Assembly: GCA_040385105.1 (NCBI GenBank)
Contig: JAZKHY010000004.1
Span: 62,001-126,000 of the forward strand
Length of the DNA stretch: 64,000 nucleotides
Reading direction: 5' to 3'
Origin: JACMQX01 sp040385105
GTDB taxonomy: Bacteria; Pseudomonadota; Gammaproteobacteria; Burkholderiales; Burkholderiaceae_C
A program made the translations under genes and the position numbers. The notes below the pieces were generated by a model that made no database searches, was not told the DNA's origin, and saw only the letters and a program-made list of their open reading frames with translations. The stretch's first letter is position 1. Every line of letters starts with the position of its first letter. Shown in pieces: positions 7,945-16,252 of the stretch.

Positions 7945-8925
7945 ATGAACAAGAATTTCCGTGCTGTTGCCATGACGCTTGGCGCCTGTGCAATCGCCTG
8001 CGCGGCGCAGGCGCAAACCGCAGCAGCGGCCTACCCGGCCCGCACAGTTCACCTCATCGTGCCGTTCGCGCCGGGGGCCTTTACCGACGGGTCGGCACGC
8101 CTGCTGGCCAAGGAACTGTCGGAGCAGACGGGCCAGCCGTTCGTCGTTGAAAACAAGGTGGGCGCAGCGGGCGCCATCGGCGCGGACTTCGTCGCCAAGG
8201 CCGCGCCTGACGGCTACACGTTGTTGATCACCGAGACCTCGTTTGCCATGACGCCCGCGCTCAACCCGCGCCTGCCCTATGACGCGACCCGCGACCTGGT
8301 GCCCGTGAGCCAGTACGCCGACGCCACCGCCGTGCTGATGATGCGCAACGGGCTGGGCGTCTCCTCGGTGAAGGAGATGGTCGCCAAGGCGCGCGCCACG
8401 CCCGGGAACCTGAGCTTCGGCTCCGCCGGCACGGGCTCGTCGTCGCACCTGCCGATCGAATGGTTCAACAGCCTGGCGGACGTGAAGATGCTGCACGTCC
8501 CCTTCAAGGGCGCTGCCGCTTCCATCCCTGAACTGATTGCCGGCCGGGTGGACTTCGTCATGAGCAGCGTGGCCACCGGCGGCCCGCACATTGCCGCCGG
8601 CAAGGTTGCGGCGCTGGCCGTGACCGGCAAGGAGCGCAGCCCCGCGCTTCCCAATGTGCCGACGTTCGCCGAGGCCGGCTTTCCCGAATACAGGATGAGC
8701 TATTGGTTCGGCCTGTTCGCCCCTGCAGGAACGCCCCGTGAGGTAGTGGCAAGGCTGGAACGGGAAGTTGCCAAAGCCATGACCAGCCCGGCCCTGCGCG
8801 ACGCCTTCGCGCGCCAGGGTGCGCAGACCGTCGGCAGCAACTCGGCCGAGTTCACGCGTTTCGTCAGCAATGAGATTGCGCTGTGGAAGAAGGTGGTGGT
8901 CTCGGCCAACGTCAAGATGGATTGA
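7945..8925 (+). CDS. Bug/TctC-family tripartite tricarboxylate-type binding protein
   Basis: A 326-residue periplasmic binding protein with a cleavable signal peptide (hydrophobic core and AQAQTAAA cleavage region within the first ~30 residues). The Bug landmarks are present: YPARTVHLIVPFAPG at the mature N-terminus, the GAAGAIGADFVAKAAPDGYT segment, and LPNVPTFAEAG later. Such receptors bind small carboxylates and feed TctAB permeases; no TctAB genes are in the window, as is usual for orphan bug genes. ATG at 7945 is preferred to GTG at 7942 by spacing from GGGGA. Its 3' end overlaps the convergent flavoenzyme gene by 14 bp. Confidence 0.9.
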   Translation: MNKNFRAVAMTLGACAIACAAQAQTAAAAYPARTVHLIVPFAPGAFTDGSARLLAKELSEQTGQPFVVENKVGAAGAIGADFVAKAAPDGYTLLITETSFAMTPALNPRLPYDATRDLVPVSQYADATAVLMMRNGLGVSSVKEMVAKARATPGNLSFGSAGTGSSSHLPIEWFNSLADVKMLHVPFKGAAASIPELIAGRVDFVMSSVATGGPHIAAGKVAALAVTGKERSPALPNVPTFAEAGFPEYRMSYWFGLFAPAGTPREVVARLEREVAKAMTSPALRDAFARQGAQTVGSNSAEFTRFVSNEIALWKKVVVSANVKMD

Positions 8926-10666
8926 GCCGCCCCGCCATGTACCGGGCGCACAGGTAGCCGAAGGTCATGGCCGGCCCGAGGTTGGAGCCGGGCCCGGGGT
9001 AGTGGCCGGCAAACAGGCTGGCCATGTCGTTGCCCACGGCAAACAGCCCTTCTATGGGCGTACCGTTCCGGTTGAGCACGCCGCCATGGGCATTGGTGAC
9101 AATCCCCATGAAGGTGCCCAGGTCCCCCGGCACGATCTTCACGCAGTAGAACGGCGGCTGCACGATGGGGGCGAGGCAGGGGTTGGGGCGATGCGCCGGA
9201 TCGCCCTGGTAGGCGTTGTATGCATTGACTCCGCGCCCGAACGCCGGGTCCGTGCCGAGGGCCGCGTTGGCATTGAATTCGGCAACCGTGCGCTCCAGCG
9301 CCTCGGGCACAATGCCGGCCTTCCCGGCCAGGGCGGCCAGCGTACCGGCACGCTGCAGGTAGCCCGAGCGAAGGTACGGCCGCAGCGGCAGCGGGAACGG
9401 CTTGGCAATGCCCAGGCCGTAGCGCTGCACGAAACGATGGTCGCAGACCAGGAAGGCATGCACGGGCCGGCCGCCGGCCTGCGTCGCAATCAGCGCCTGC
9501 ACCACGTCGTGGTAGGAGTTGCTTTCATTGGCAAAGCGCGTGCCCGAAGCCGTGACGGCCATCACGCCAGGCTTGCCGCGCTCGTAGCTGTGCGGAAAGG
9601 TGCCCGAGCTGCCATCTGCATAGGGCACGCGCGAGACCGGCATCCAGGGCGCCGCCGCCACGAAGCTCGCGTCCACATAGCCGCCCGCGCTTTCTGCAAG
9701 CCGCAGCCCGTCGCCGGTGCTGCCCGGGGCCGCCAGCGAGTAGTGCTCCCCTGCGGCAGGCTTGTGCGCAAACAGCTGCTGCCGCCGCGCCATGTCGTGC
9801 GGGAAGCCGCCACCGGCGCAGACCACCCCGCAGCGTGCGCTGACATGCACCGGCCGGCCCTTGAGCCGCACGATGGCGCCGCGCACCTGCACCGTGCCGT
9901 CCGCACCGGTGTCCTGCAGGAGTTCCACGGCCGGCGCGTCCAGCCAGAGCGGGATGCCGAGGTCCAGCGCCGACCGGGCCAGCCGCGCGGCCAGGGCATT
10001 GCCGCTCATCAGCAGCACGTCGCGGCCGTGGCGCATGACATCCGCTGCATGCCTGGCGATGCGGCGCATCACGTACCAGGCCGAGCGCAGCGAGCGGCGG
10101 GCGTTGAGGAAGTGATGGAAGTCCGGCCCCGAGCCGACCTTCAGCCCATACAGGGTCATCTCGCGCACCGGCGGCCGCAGCCGCGCAAGGTCTGCGCCCA
10201 GCTCCAGTCCGTCGAAGGGCATGGCGCAGATGGCGCGCCCCGCCGCCCTGCCCCCGGGCTGGTCCGGGTGGTAATCGGGGTAGGTGGGGCCGAGCATGAA
10301 CCGCACGGCGGTTTCGCGCTCCAGGAAGTCGACCATGCGCGGCGCGTTCTCCAGGTAAGCGTCGACCTTCGCGGCATCGTAGGACGCGCCGAGCTCGCTG
10401 CGCAGGTATTCGCGCGCGCTGTCCAGGCTGTCCGCGATGCCGGCCTTCACCGCATGGGAGCTGCAGGGCACCCAGAGCCAGCCGCCGGACAGGGCCGTGG
10501 TGCCGCCGAAGACCGGTTCCTTCTCGACCACCAGCACGTCCAGGCCCAGCTTGCGCGCGGTGATGGCCGTCGTCAAACCGGCCGCCCCGGCGCCGATCAC
10601 CAGGACGTCGCAGCTGTGCGCATCCTGGCCGGTTTCGTCCGGCATCGATGACCAAGACATGCTCAC
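8912..10666 (-). CDS. KstD-like FAD-dependent oxidoreductase (3-ketosteroid dehydrogenase/fumarate reductase fold)
   Basis: A 584-residue flavoprotein. The dinucleotide motif VLVIGAGAAGL sits at 21-31, followed by EKEPVFGGTTALSGG. The C-terminus has PGDLGTFMGIVTNAHGG, then GHYPGPGSNLGPAMTFGY, which matches the C-terminal FAD/active-site region of delta1-3-ketosteroid dehydrogenases. Members remove or add hydrogens across C=C bonds next to a ketone. The GTG at 10666 is chosen because GAGG lies 6 nt upstream; ATG at 10660 is the alternative. It is the last gene of the 11-gene leftward operon. A steroid or other cyclic enone substrate is inferred, not shown. Confidence 0.85.
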   Translation of the reverse strand: MSMSWSSMPDETGQDAHSCDVLVIGAGAAGLTTAITARKLGLDVLVVEKEPVFGGTTALSGGWLWVPCSSHAVKAGIADSLDSAREYLRSELGASYDAAKVDAYLENAPRMVDFLERETAVRFMLGPTYPDYHPDQPGGRAAGRAICAMPFDGLELGADLARLRPPVREMTLYGLKVGSGPDFHHFLNARRSLRSAWYVMRRIARHAADVMRHGRDVLLMSGNALAARLARSALDLGIPLWLDAPAVELLQDTGADGTVQVRGAIVRLKGRPVHVSARCGVVCAGGGFPHDMARRQQLFAHKPAAGEHYSLAAPGSTGDGLRLAESAGGYVDASFVAAAPWMPVSRVPYADGSSGTFPHSYERGKPGVMAVTASGTRFANESNSYHDVVQALIATQAGGRPVHAFLVCDHRFVQRYGLGIAKPFPLPLRPYLRSGYLQRAGTLAALAGKAGIVPEALERTVAEFNANAALGTDPAFGRGVNAYNAYQGDPAHRPNPCLAPIVQPPFYCVKIVPGDLGTFMGIVTNAHGGVLNRNGTPIEGLFAVGNDMASLFAGHYPGPGSNLGPAMTFGYLCARYMAGRLNPS

Positions 10667-10674
10667 GGCCGGCC

Positions 10675-11691
10675 TCAGGCTGCGGTGGCTGAAGCGCCCG
10701 CCGCATTCACCTGCCTGCGCCAGGCGATCAGGCGGCCGATGCCTTCCTCGATGGATGTCTGCGGCGACCAGCCCAGCAGCCGCCGGGCCTTCGCGATGTC
10801 ATAGTGAAACGGCGCGTCGGCCGTGATGCGGAACCCGCCGGTGGGCGCCTGCCTGTACTCCGGAGTCACCGTGGCGCCCGCCAGCCGGATGACCGTTTCT
10901 GCCAGGAACCGCACCGTCAGGGGCTTGCCGCCCGCGATGTTGATGGCCTCGCCGGAGACCTGCGATGCCATGGCCAGCAGGTTGGCGTTGGCCACGTCCC
11001 CCACATAGACAAAGTCCTTGGTTTCCGAGCCGTCGCCGTACAGCACCGGGCGCTCGCCGCGCGCGCAGCGGTCGTAGGCATCGATGATGTACAGCGCGTT
11101 GGTGGAACGGTAATGCTGCCGCTCGCCATACACCGTGGAGTACCGCAATGCGACGAAGTCCAGCCCGGACTGCGCGCGGTAGAGGTGGCACAGCTGCTCG
11201 CCGATGACCTTGGAGGCGCCGTACAACGCCGGTGGCGCGGGGACACCGGCCGAATGGAACGGCTCGTCCTCACCGAGAGCACCGCTGATCGCACCGTAGC
11301 CATAGGCTGCCGACGATGATGCAAAAACCAGCTTGCCGACTTTCTGCGCCACGCAGGCCTGCAGCACGTTGTGCACGCCGCGGATGTTGACGTCCAGCCC
11401 CAGGGCCGGGTTGGCTGCGATGCCCGCCGACATGAAGCCGGCCAGCGCATAGACGCCGTCCACTCCCTCGCAGGCTGCAGTCAGCCCGGGCAGGTCCAGC
11501 ACGTCGCCCTTGACCAGCCGTACCTTGCCCGAGGCGCACAGCCTGCCCACGGCTTCATCCGGCTGGTCGAAAGACAGGTTGTCGAACAGGAGCACCTCGC
11601 GTGCGCCGGCCTCAAGCAGCAGCTCGGTGGTGCGCAGGCCGATCAGGCTGGCGCCGCCGGTCAGAAGGAATCGTCGGGACTGGATTTGCAT
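10675..11691 (-). CDS. NAD-dependent epimerase/dehydratase family protein
   Basis: A 338-residue extended SDR. The N-terminal Rossmann loop reads LLTGGASLIG, and the active-site pair is in the YGASK motif, with ASSSAAYG before it. The downstream DFVYVGDVANA segment is typical of nucleotide-sugar epimerases and dehydratases. ATG at 11691 (MQIQSRRF) is chosen; upstream in-frame sequence reads antisense-like through the neighbouring gene. It lies 8 bp before the KstD-like gene and 34 bp after the CMD gene in the long operon. With a carbohydrate-type importer in the same operon, a sugar or glycoconjugate role is possible, but extended SDRs also act on steroid-like alcohols. Confidence 0.85.
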   Translation of the reverse strand: MQIQSRRFLLTGGASLIGLRTTELLLEAGAREVLLFDNLSFDQPDEAVGRLCASGKVRLVKGDVLDLPGLTAACEGVDGVYALAGFMSAGIAANPALGLDVNIRGVHNVLQACVAQKVGKLVFASSSAAYGYGAISGALGEDEPFHSAGVPAPPALYGASKVIGEQLCHLYRAQSGLDFVALRYSTVYGERQHYRSTNALYIIDAYDRCARGERPVLYGDGSETKDFVYVGDVANANLLAMASQVSGEAINIAGGKPLTVRFLAETVIRLAGATVTPEYRQAPTGGFRITADAPFHYDIAKARRLLGWSPQTSIEEGIGRLIAWRRQVNAAGASATAA

Positions 11692-11725
11692 GGTGGGTGT
11701 TTCCGGTGCACGTGAAGGTCTGGAA

Positions 11726-12292
11726 TCAGGACAGGACGGCCAGCGGCAACCCGTCGCCTTCCGGGATGGGCAACTGCGCGGTATTGAGCGTGAACGCGAG
11801 CAGCGTGTAGTAGCCGCACAGGGCCAGCATGTCGAGCGCGCCCGCGCGCCCGAAGGCGGCGGCAGCCGCATCGAACGACGCGTCGGAGGGCGCGCCCTGG
11901 CGCAGGGTGCCTGTGCAGAACCCGTGCACCAGCGCCTGCTCCGCAGACATGGCGGGGGGCACGCGGTTGTCGTTGATGGCGGCAATGATGTCTTGCGGCA
12001 GGCCCGCCTTGCGCGCCAGCTTCTCGTGGGCATACCACTCGTAGGCGCAGTTCCAGTGCCGGGCCGTGACCAGGATGGCCAGTTCCACCAGCGCGTCCGG
12101 AATGCCGGTGTTGAAGCGCAGGTGCTCCCCCAGGCCCTGCACATGTTGCGCGAGCGGCGGGTTGTGCAGCAGCGCGATGAAGGGGCCGCGCAGGCCGCCG
12201 CGCGGGCCGGAGGCGATCGCGTCATGCACGACGCGCTGGTCCGGTGTCATCTCCTCCAGCGCGAGAAGGGGGAAGCGTTGTGGTTGGGTCAT
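11726..12292 (-). CDS. Carboxymuconolactone decarboxylase (CMD/AhpD) family protein, copy 1
   Basis: A 188-residue all-helical CMD-fold protein. The conserved core reads ARHWNCAYEWYAHEKLA, where AhpD proteins have a CxxC pair; here one Cys remains and Glu and His complete a C-x3-E-x3-H pattern. This fits the decarboxylase/unknown class rather than the peroxidase class. The ATG at 12292 (MTQPQRF) is the conserved start. It lies 16 bp from the nitrilase-family gene in the same operon. A second CMD protein occurs at 33872-34435, also beside CoA-pathway genes. Specific reaction unknown. Confidence 0.82.
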   Translation of the reverse strand: MTQPQRFPLLALEEMTPDQRVVHDAIASGPRGGLRGPFIALLHNPPLAQHVQGLGEHLRFNTGIPDALVELAILVTARHWNCAYEWYAHEKLARKAGLPQDIIAAINDNRVPPAMSAEQALVHGFCTGTLRQGAPSDASFDAAAAAFGRAGALDMLALCGYYTLLAFTLNTAQLPIPEGDGLPLAVLS

Positions 12293-12308
12293 GGTGTGTG
12301 TATTGTGG

Positions 12309-13163
12309 TCACGCAGCGGCGCCGGGGGCAACAGCGCGAACGGCAATCGGCCGGTCGTGGGTGAGTGAAGGAATGGCCTGGCGTGCCGCATCTGTGGCGC
12401 CGAGGTCCAGGTCGGCGATGAAGATGCCCGGTTCAGTGCCGCCCTCCTCCAGGATCACGCCGTCCGGGCTCACGATCAGCGTGTGGCCGTAGGTCTCGTG
12501 CTGGCCCGGGTGGGTGCCGCAGGTGGCAGGCGCCAGGATGTAGCAGGCGTTCTCGATGGCGCGGGCCCGCAGCAGCGTGTGCCAGTGGCGCTCTCCGGTG
12601 GCGCGGGTGAAGGCCGACGGCACCGCGATCATCCGGCAGCCGGCCTGCGCGAGGGCGCGGTACAGCTGCGGAAACCGCAGGTCGTAGCAGATGGTCATGC
12701 CGAGCCATCCCCAGGGCGTGCCCACGGCCATGGCTTCGTTGCCGGCGTCGTAGGTTGACGACTCCTTGAGCACGCGACCGGACGGCAGCGTGGCATCGAA
12801 CATGTGGAGCTTGTCGTAACGAGCCGCAATGCGGCCCTGCCCGTCGATGAAGAAGGAGCGGTTGGCGATGCGCTGCGGCCCGGTGGACACCGTGAGCGAG
12901 CCGGCCAGCACGCTGGCCCCCGTGTCGCGCGCCAGCTTGCAGAAAGCAGCGAGCGCGGAGTGCACCTCTTCGGCGGGCGAATGGTCGCGCATGAAGCGGC
13001 CGCTGGCATGCAGCAGCGCAGCGTATTCAGGCAGCAGGATGAGCTGCGCGCCCTGGCTTGCGGCGTCGGCCATCAGGGCGGTGGCGGCCTGGATGTTGGC
13101 CGCCATGTCTTCGCCCGGCGACAGCTGCACGCAGGCAACCCGCACGGTGTTTGCAGGCGTCAT
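12309..13163 (-). CDS. Carbon-nitrogen hydrolase (nitrilase superfamily, Nit2/omega-amidase-like)
   Basis: A 284-residue nitrilase-superfamily amidase. The Glu-Lys-Cys triad is intact: Glu46 (LLPEY), Lys118 (YDKLHMFD) and Cys159 (TICYDLRFP). The sequence is closest in style to the Nit1/Nit2 branch, which hydrolyses small amides such as deaminated glutathione or keto-acid amides. It overlaps the upstream BKACE gene by 4 bp (ATGA), so the two products are probably made together. It may release ammonia from a nitrogen-bearing intermediate or may be a metabolite-repair enzyme; the operon favours a pathway role. Confidence 0.88.
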   Translation of the reverse strand: MTPANTVRVACVQLSPGEDMAANIQAATALMADAASQGAQLILLPEYAALLHASGRFMRDHSPAEEVHSALAAFCKLARDTGASVLAGSLTVSTGPQRIANRSFFIDGQGRIAARYDKLHMFDATLPSGRVLKESSTYDAGNEAMAVGTPWGWLGMTICYDLRFPQLYRALAQAGCRMIAVPSAFTRATGERHWHTLLRARAIENACYILAPATCGTHPGQHETYGHTLIVSPDGVILEEGGTEPGIFIADLDLGATDAARQAIPSLTHDRPIAVRAVAPGAAA

Positions 13164-14068
13164 GCCGGCACTGCCGCTGCCGCAACCGCCGGCTGGCCCA
13201 GCCCGAGCATGGCGCGCGCCTCGGCGGGCGTGGCCAGGTGGCTGCCCAGCAATTCGATGATCGTGCGGGCCCGGGTGACGAGGGCGGCGTTGTCGGGGGC
13301 GAGCACACCCCTTTCGATGTACAGGTTGTCCTCGATGCCCACGCGCACATGGCCGCCCAGCAGGGCGGCCTGCGCCACCATCGGGAACTGGCTGCGCCCG
13401 ACGCCAAAGGCCGCCCAGGCTGCGCCCGGCGGCAGCATGCTCTTCATGGCGGCCAGCGCTTCCGTCTGCGCCGGGGCGCCCCAGGGGACGCCGAGCACCA
13501 TCTGGAACATCGCGTCGGGATCGATCAGCTTCCTCTCCAGCATATGCAGCGACAGCGCCAGGTGGCCGGTGTCAAAAATCTCCAGCTCGGGCTTGACGCC
13601 TGCGGCCCGGATCGCGGCCGCAATCACCTCGATGTGGCGCGGCACATTGATCAGGGCGCCCTTGCCGAAGTTCAGCGACCCCATGTCCAGGCTGCAGATC
13701 TCGGGCCTGAGCTCGGTGATGTGCCGCACCCGCTCCTCTGGCGTGCGCAGGTTGGAGCCCTCCGCGCAGGTGTTTTTCTCGCTGTCGCTCGGGATGAACC
13801 GCGCGCCGGGCCCGGTGGTCAGGTTGATGATGACGGGGCTGCCGCTGTCGCGGATGCGGTCGACGACCTCGCGGTACAGCGCGAGTTCCATGCTCGGCTT
13901 TCCCGTGACCGGGTCCCGCACATGGATGTGCACGATGGCTGCGCCGGCGGTGCACGCGTCGATGCAGGCCTGCGCCACCTCCTGCGGGGTGACCGGGACG
14001 TTCGGATACTTGAGCCCGGTGTCGTCGCCGCCGGTTACTGCGCAGGTCAGGATGATTTTCTTGTGCAT
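13160..14068 (-). CDS. BKACE-family beta-keto acid cleavage enzyme (DUF849)
   Basis: A 302-residue TIM-barrel enzyme of the BKACE (3-keto-5-aminohexanoate cleavage) family. These enzymes condense a beta-keto acid with acetyl-CoA and split it into acetoacetate and a new acyl-CoA. The Zn-ligand motif VHIHVRD and the C-terminal VRVGIEDN motif are both present. ATG at 14068 (MHKKIILTCA) is the typical family start. It overlaps the nitrilase gene by 4 bp and follows the Asp-box protein after 5 bp. In this operon it would convert a beta-keto acid end product into a CoA thioester. The side-chain specificity is unknown. Confidence 0.9.
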   Translation of the reverse strand: MHKKIILTCAVTGGDDTGLKYPNVPVTPQEVAQACIDACTAGAAIVHIHVRDPVTGKPSMELALYREVVDRIRDSGSPVIINLTTGPGARFIPSDSEKNTCAEGSNLRTPEERVRHITELRPEICSLDMGSLNFGKGALINVPRHIEVIAAAIRAAGVKPELEIFDTGHLALSLHMLERKLIDPDAMFQMVLGVPWGAPAQTEALAAMKSMLPPGAAWAAFGVGRSQFPMVAQAALLGGHVRVGIEDNLYIERGVLAPDNAALVTRARTIIELLGSHLATPAEARAMLGLGQPAVAAAAVPA

Positions 14069-14073
14069 GGTTC

Positions 14074-15117
14074 TTAGACGTTGGATATCTTGATGACGGG
14101 CCGGGTGATGGAATGCGGTGCGGTGCGTATGCCTTCCGGCAGGGTCCGCCAGTGCAGCGCACGCAGCTCGCCAAACTCGTGTTCCATGCGCTCCCAGCGG
14201 TTGCCACCATCCGTGCTGCGGAACAGCTGGCCGAGGTTCGTCGCGCAGAACAGCAGCTGCGGGTCGGACAGGTGCTGGGCCAGGCACCAGACGGTGCTGT
14301 TGATCTCGCCGGGCAGGGGCACGTTGGCCCATGTCGCACCGGCGTCATGGCTGCGCAGCAGGCGGCCGCTGTTGCCGGGCGGGCCGTTGCCGATGGTGAC
14401 GTACACGGTGGACAGGTCATGCGCCGCCGCCACGATGCTGCGGGCGTACTGCCAGTGGGCCGGCATTTCTTCATACACCCAGGTCTCGCCCAGGTCGCGG
14501 CTGCGGTGCAGCCCGCGGTTGGTGGCGGCGATGATGCTGGCCGGCCCGCCTTGCGCGCGCACCACGGCGATGCCATGGACGTCGCTGGACAGCAGGCCCG
14601 ACTCAAGCAGCGTCCAGGTCCGGCCCCGGTCCCGGCTGCGCAGGACGCCGCCGATCTCCACCGTCGCCCACACCGTGTCCGCATGAACCGGGTCGAACAG
14701 GATCTGGGTGACGCGGGTCGGCCCCATGTTGACGTCGGAGAACTGCCGCAGGCCATCGGCGCTGGCGGCCGTCCAGGTCAGGCCCGCATCGGCGGAGCGG
14801 TAGAGCGACGCAGGCCGGCCGCCGGCCAGCAGGACGCCAGGATCGTCGGGGTCCAGCGCGACGGACCAGACATCCCCGATCGGCGACGGCAGGGCGGTCC
14901 AGCGGGCGCCGGCTTCGTCCCACCGGTACAGCCCCATGTCGCTGCCGGCATACAGGTGCCCGGGCTCGGCCGCGTGGCTGGCAAAGCACCAGACCCGCGC
15001 TTCCAGATACATGCCGGAATGGCTGTTGGGATGGACCCACGATTGCCCGGCATCCTCGCTGAACCACGCCGAATGGCCGGCGGTGCCCGCGTAAACATGA
15101 ACCTGGTTGCGCTTCAT
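14074..15117 (-). CDS. Asp-box (BNR) beta-propeller protein, cytoplasmic
   Basis: 347 residues built from repeated Asp-box loops (S-x-D-x-G-x-x-W). Clear copies start near residues 20 (SEDAGQSW), 108, 161, 206, 256 and 301 (STDGGNRW), with a weaker one near 65. This periodicity predicts a six- or seven-bladed propeller like sialidases or VPS10/sortilin-type domains. No signal peptide is visible: the protein starts MKRNQVHVYAG. No sialidase Arg triad or FRIP motif was found. It overlaps the ABC ATPase gene by 4 bp. It could be a glycosidase-like enzyme, a lactonase-like enzyme or a non-catalytic scaffold. Being inside a catabolic operon is unusual and unexplained. Confidence 0.8.
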   Translation of the reverse strand: MKRNQVHVYAGTAGHSAWFSEDAGQSWVHPNSHSGMYLEARVWCFASHAAEPGHLYAGSDMGLYRWDEAGARWTALPSPIGDVWSVALDPDDPGVLLAGGRPASLYRSADAGLTWTAASADGLRQFSDVNMGPTRVTQILFDPVHADTVWATVEIGGVLRSRDRGRTWTLLESGLLSSDVHGIAVVRAQGGPASIIAATNRGLHRSRDLGETWVYEEMPAHWQYARSIVAAAHDLSTVYVTIGNGPPGNSGRLLRSHDAGATWANVPLPGEINSTVWCLAQHLSDPQLLFCATNLGQLFRSTDGGNRWERMEHEFGELRALHWRTLPEGIRTAPHSITRPVIKISNV

Positions 15118-16238
15118 GCTGCACTCCCTTCAAACACTGCAATGTCCATACGCTCCTCGCTGTCGCCATCGAACAGGTGGACCCGTCCGGCCGCGACGCG
15201 CAGATGCACGTGCTGTCCGGCCTCAACCATCGGGCGTCCCGGCATGAGGACCGTCAGGTCATGGTGCCCGGCCTTCATCACCACCTCGGTCTGGGGCCCG
15301 ACGGGCTCGACCAGGCTCACCACGGCGTCGATAGTCTCCCCCGGCACCGGTCCTGCGGCAAGCGCCAGGTCCTCGGGACGCACGCCGTAGTGCACGCGCC
15401 GGCCCGGGACGAAGCTGTCATGTTCCCCGGCCACCGGCCACAGCGCCCCCGCCGCGTCCCGCACCCACCACACGGGGGTGCCGGCGCGGTCCGTACGATG
15501 CAGTTCGCCCTCGAACACGTTCATGGCCGGGGAGCCGATGAACTGCGCGACGAAAAGGTTGCGCGGGCTGTCGTACAGCTCGAGCGGCGCGCCGATCTGC
15601 TCGACGCGGCCGTCGCGCATGACGACGATCCGGTCCGCCATGGTCATGGCCTCGACCTGGTCATGCGTCACGTAGACGGTGGTGGCTTTCAGCCGCTGGT
15701 GGAGTGCCCTGATCTCGCCGCGCATCGAGACGCGCAGCTTGGCATCCAGGTTGGACAGCGGCTCGTCGAAGAGGAAGAGCTTCGGGTCGCGCACGATCGC
15801 GCGGCCCATCGCCACGCGCTGGCGCTGCCCGCCGGACAGCTCACGCGGATAGCGGCCAAGCAACGGCGCCAGGTTGAGGATGGACGCCGCATGCTCGACA
15901 CGCCCGGCGATGACGGAGCGGTCCTGCTTGAGAAGCGTGAGGGCAAAGGCCATGTTCTCCGCGACCGTCATGTGGGGATACAGGGCGTAGGACTGGAACA
16001 CCATGGCGATGTCGCGGTCCTTGGGCGCCATGTCGTTGACCACGCGCCCGTCAATGCTGACCGTGCCGGCTGAAGTGTCCTCCAGCCCCGCGAGGATGCG
16101 CAGCAGCGTCGACTTGCCGCAGCCGGACGGGCCGACGAGTACGAGGAACTCGCCGTTGCGGATGTCGAAACTCGTCTCGCGGATGACCTCCGTGGTCCCG
16201 AAAGACTTCCGTATCCGGTCGAATGCAGCCGATGCCAT
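15114..16238 (-). CDS. ABC transporter ATPase, UgpC/MalK type
   Basis: A 374-residue CUT1-family ATPase. Walker A GPSGCGKST, the Q-loop FQSYALYP, signature LSGGQRQR and Walker B LFLFDEPLSNLD are intact. A C-terminal regulatory OB-type (TOBE) region follows from about residue 240, including GVRPEDL. ATG at 16238 (MASAAFDRI) is the conserved start. It energises import together with the binding protein at 20022-21281 in the same operon and the two permeases at 21381-23077 on the opposite strand. Such ATPases serve sugars, sugar alcohols or glycerol phosphates; the ligand here is unknown. Confidence 0.92.
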   Translation of the reverse strand: MASAAFDRIRKSFGTTEVIRETSFDIRNGEFLVLVGPSGCGKSTLLRILAGLEDTSAGTVSIDGRVVNDMAPKDRDIAMVFQSYALYPHMTVAENMAFALTLLKQDRSVIAGRVEHAASILNLAPLLGRYPRELSGGQRQRVAMGRAIVRDPKLFLFDEPLSNLDAKLRVSMRGEIRALHQRLKATTVYVTHDQVEAMTMADRIVVMRDGRVEQIGAPLELYDSPRNLFVAQFIGSPAMNVFEGELHRTDRAGTPVWWVRDAAGALWPVAGEHDSFVPGRRVHYGVRPEDLALAAGPVPGETIDAVVSLVEPVGPQTEVVMKAGHHDLTVLMPGRPMVEAGQHVHLRVAAGRVHLFDGDSEERMDIAVFEGSAA

Positions 16239-16252
16239 GCGTTCCCCTGTTG

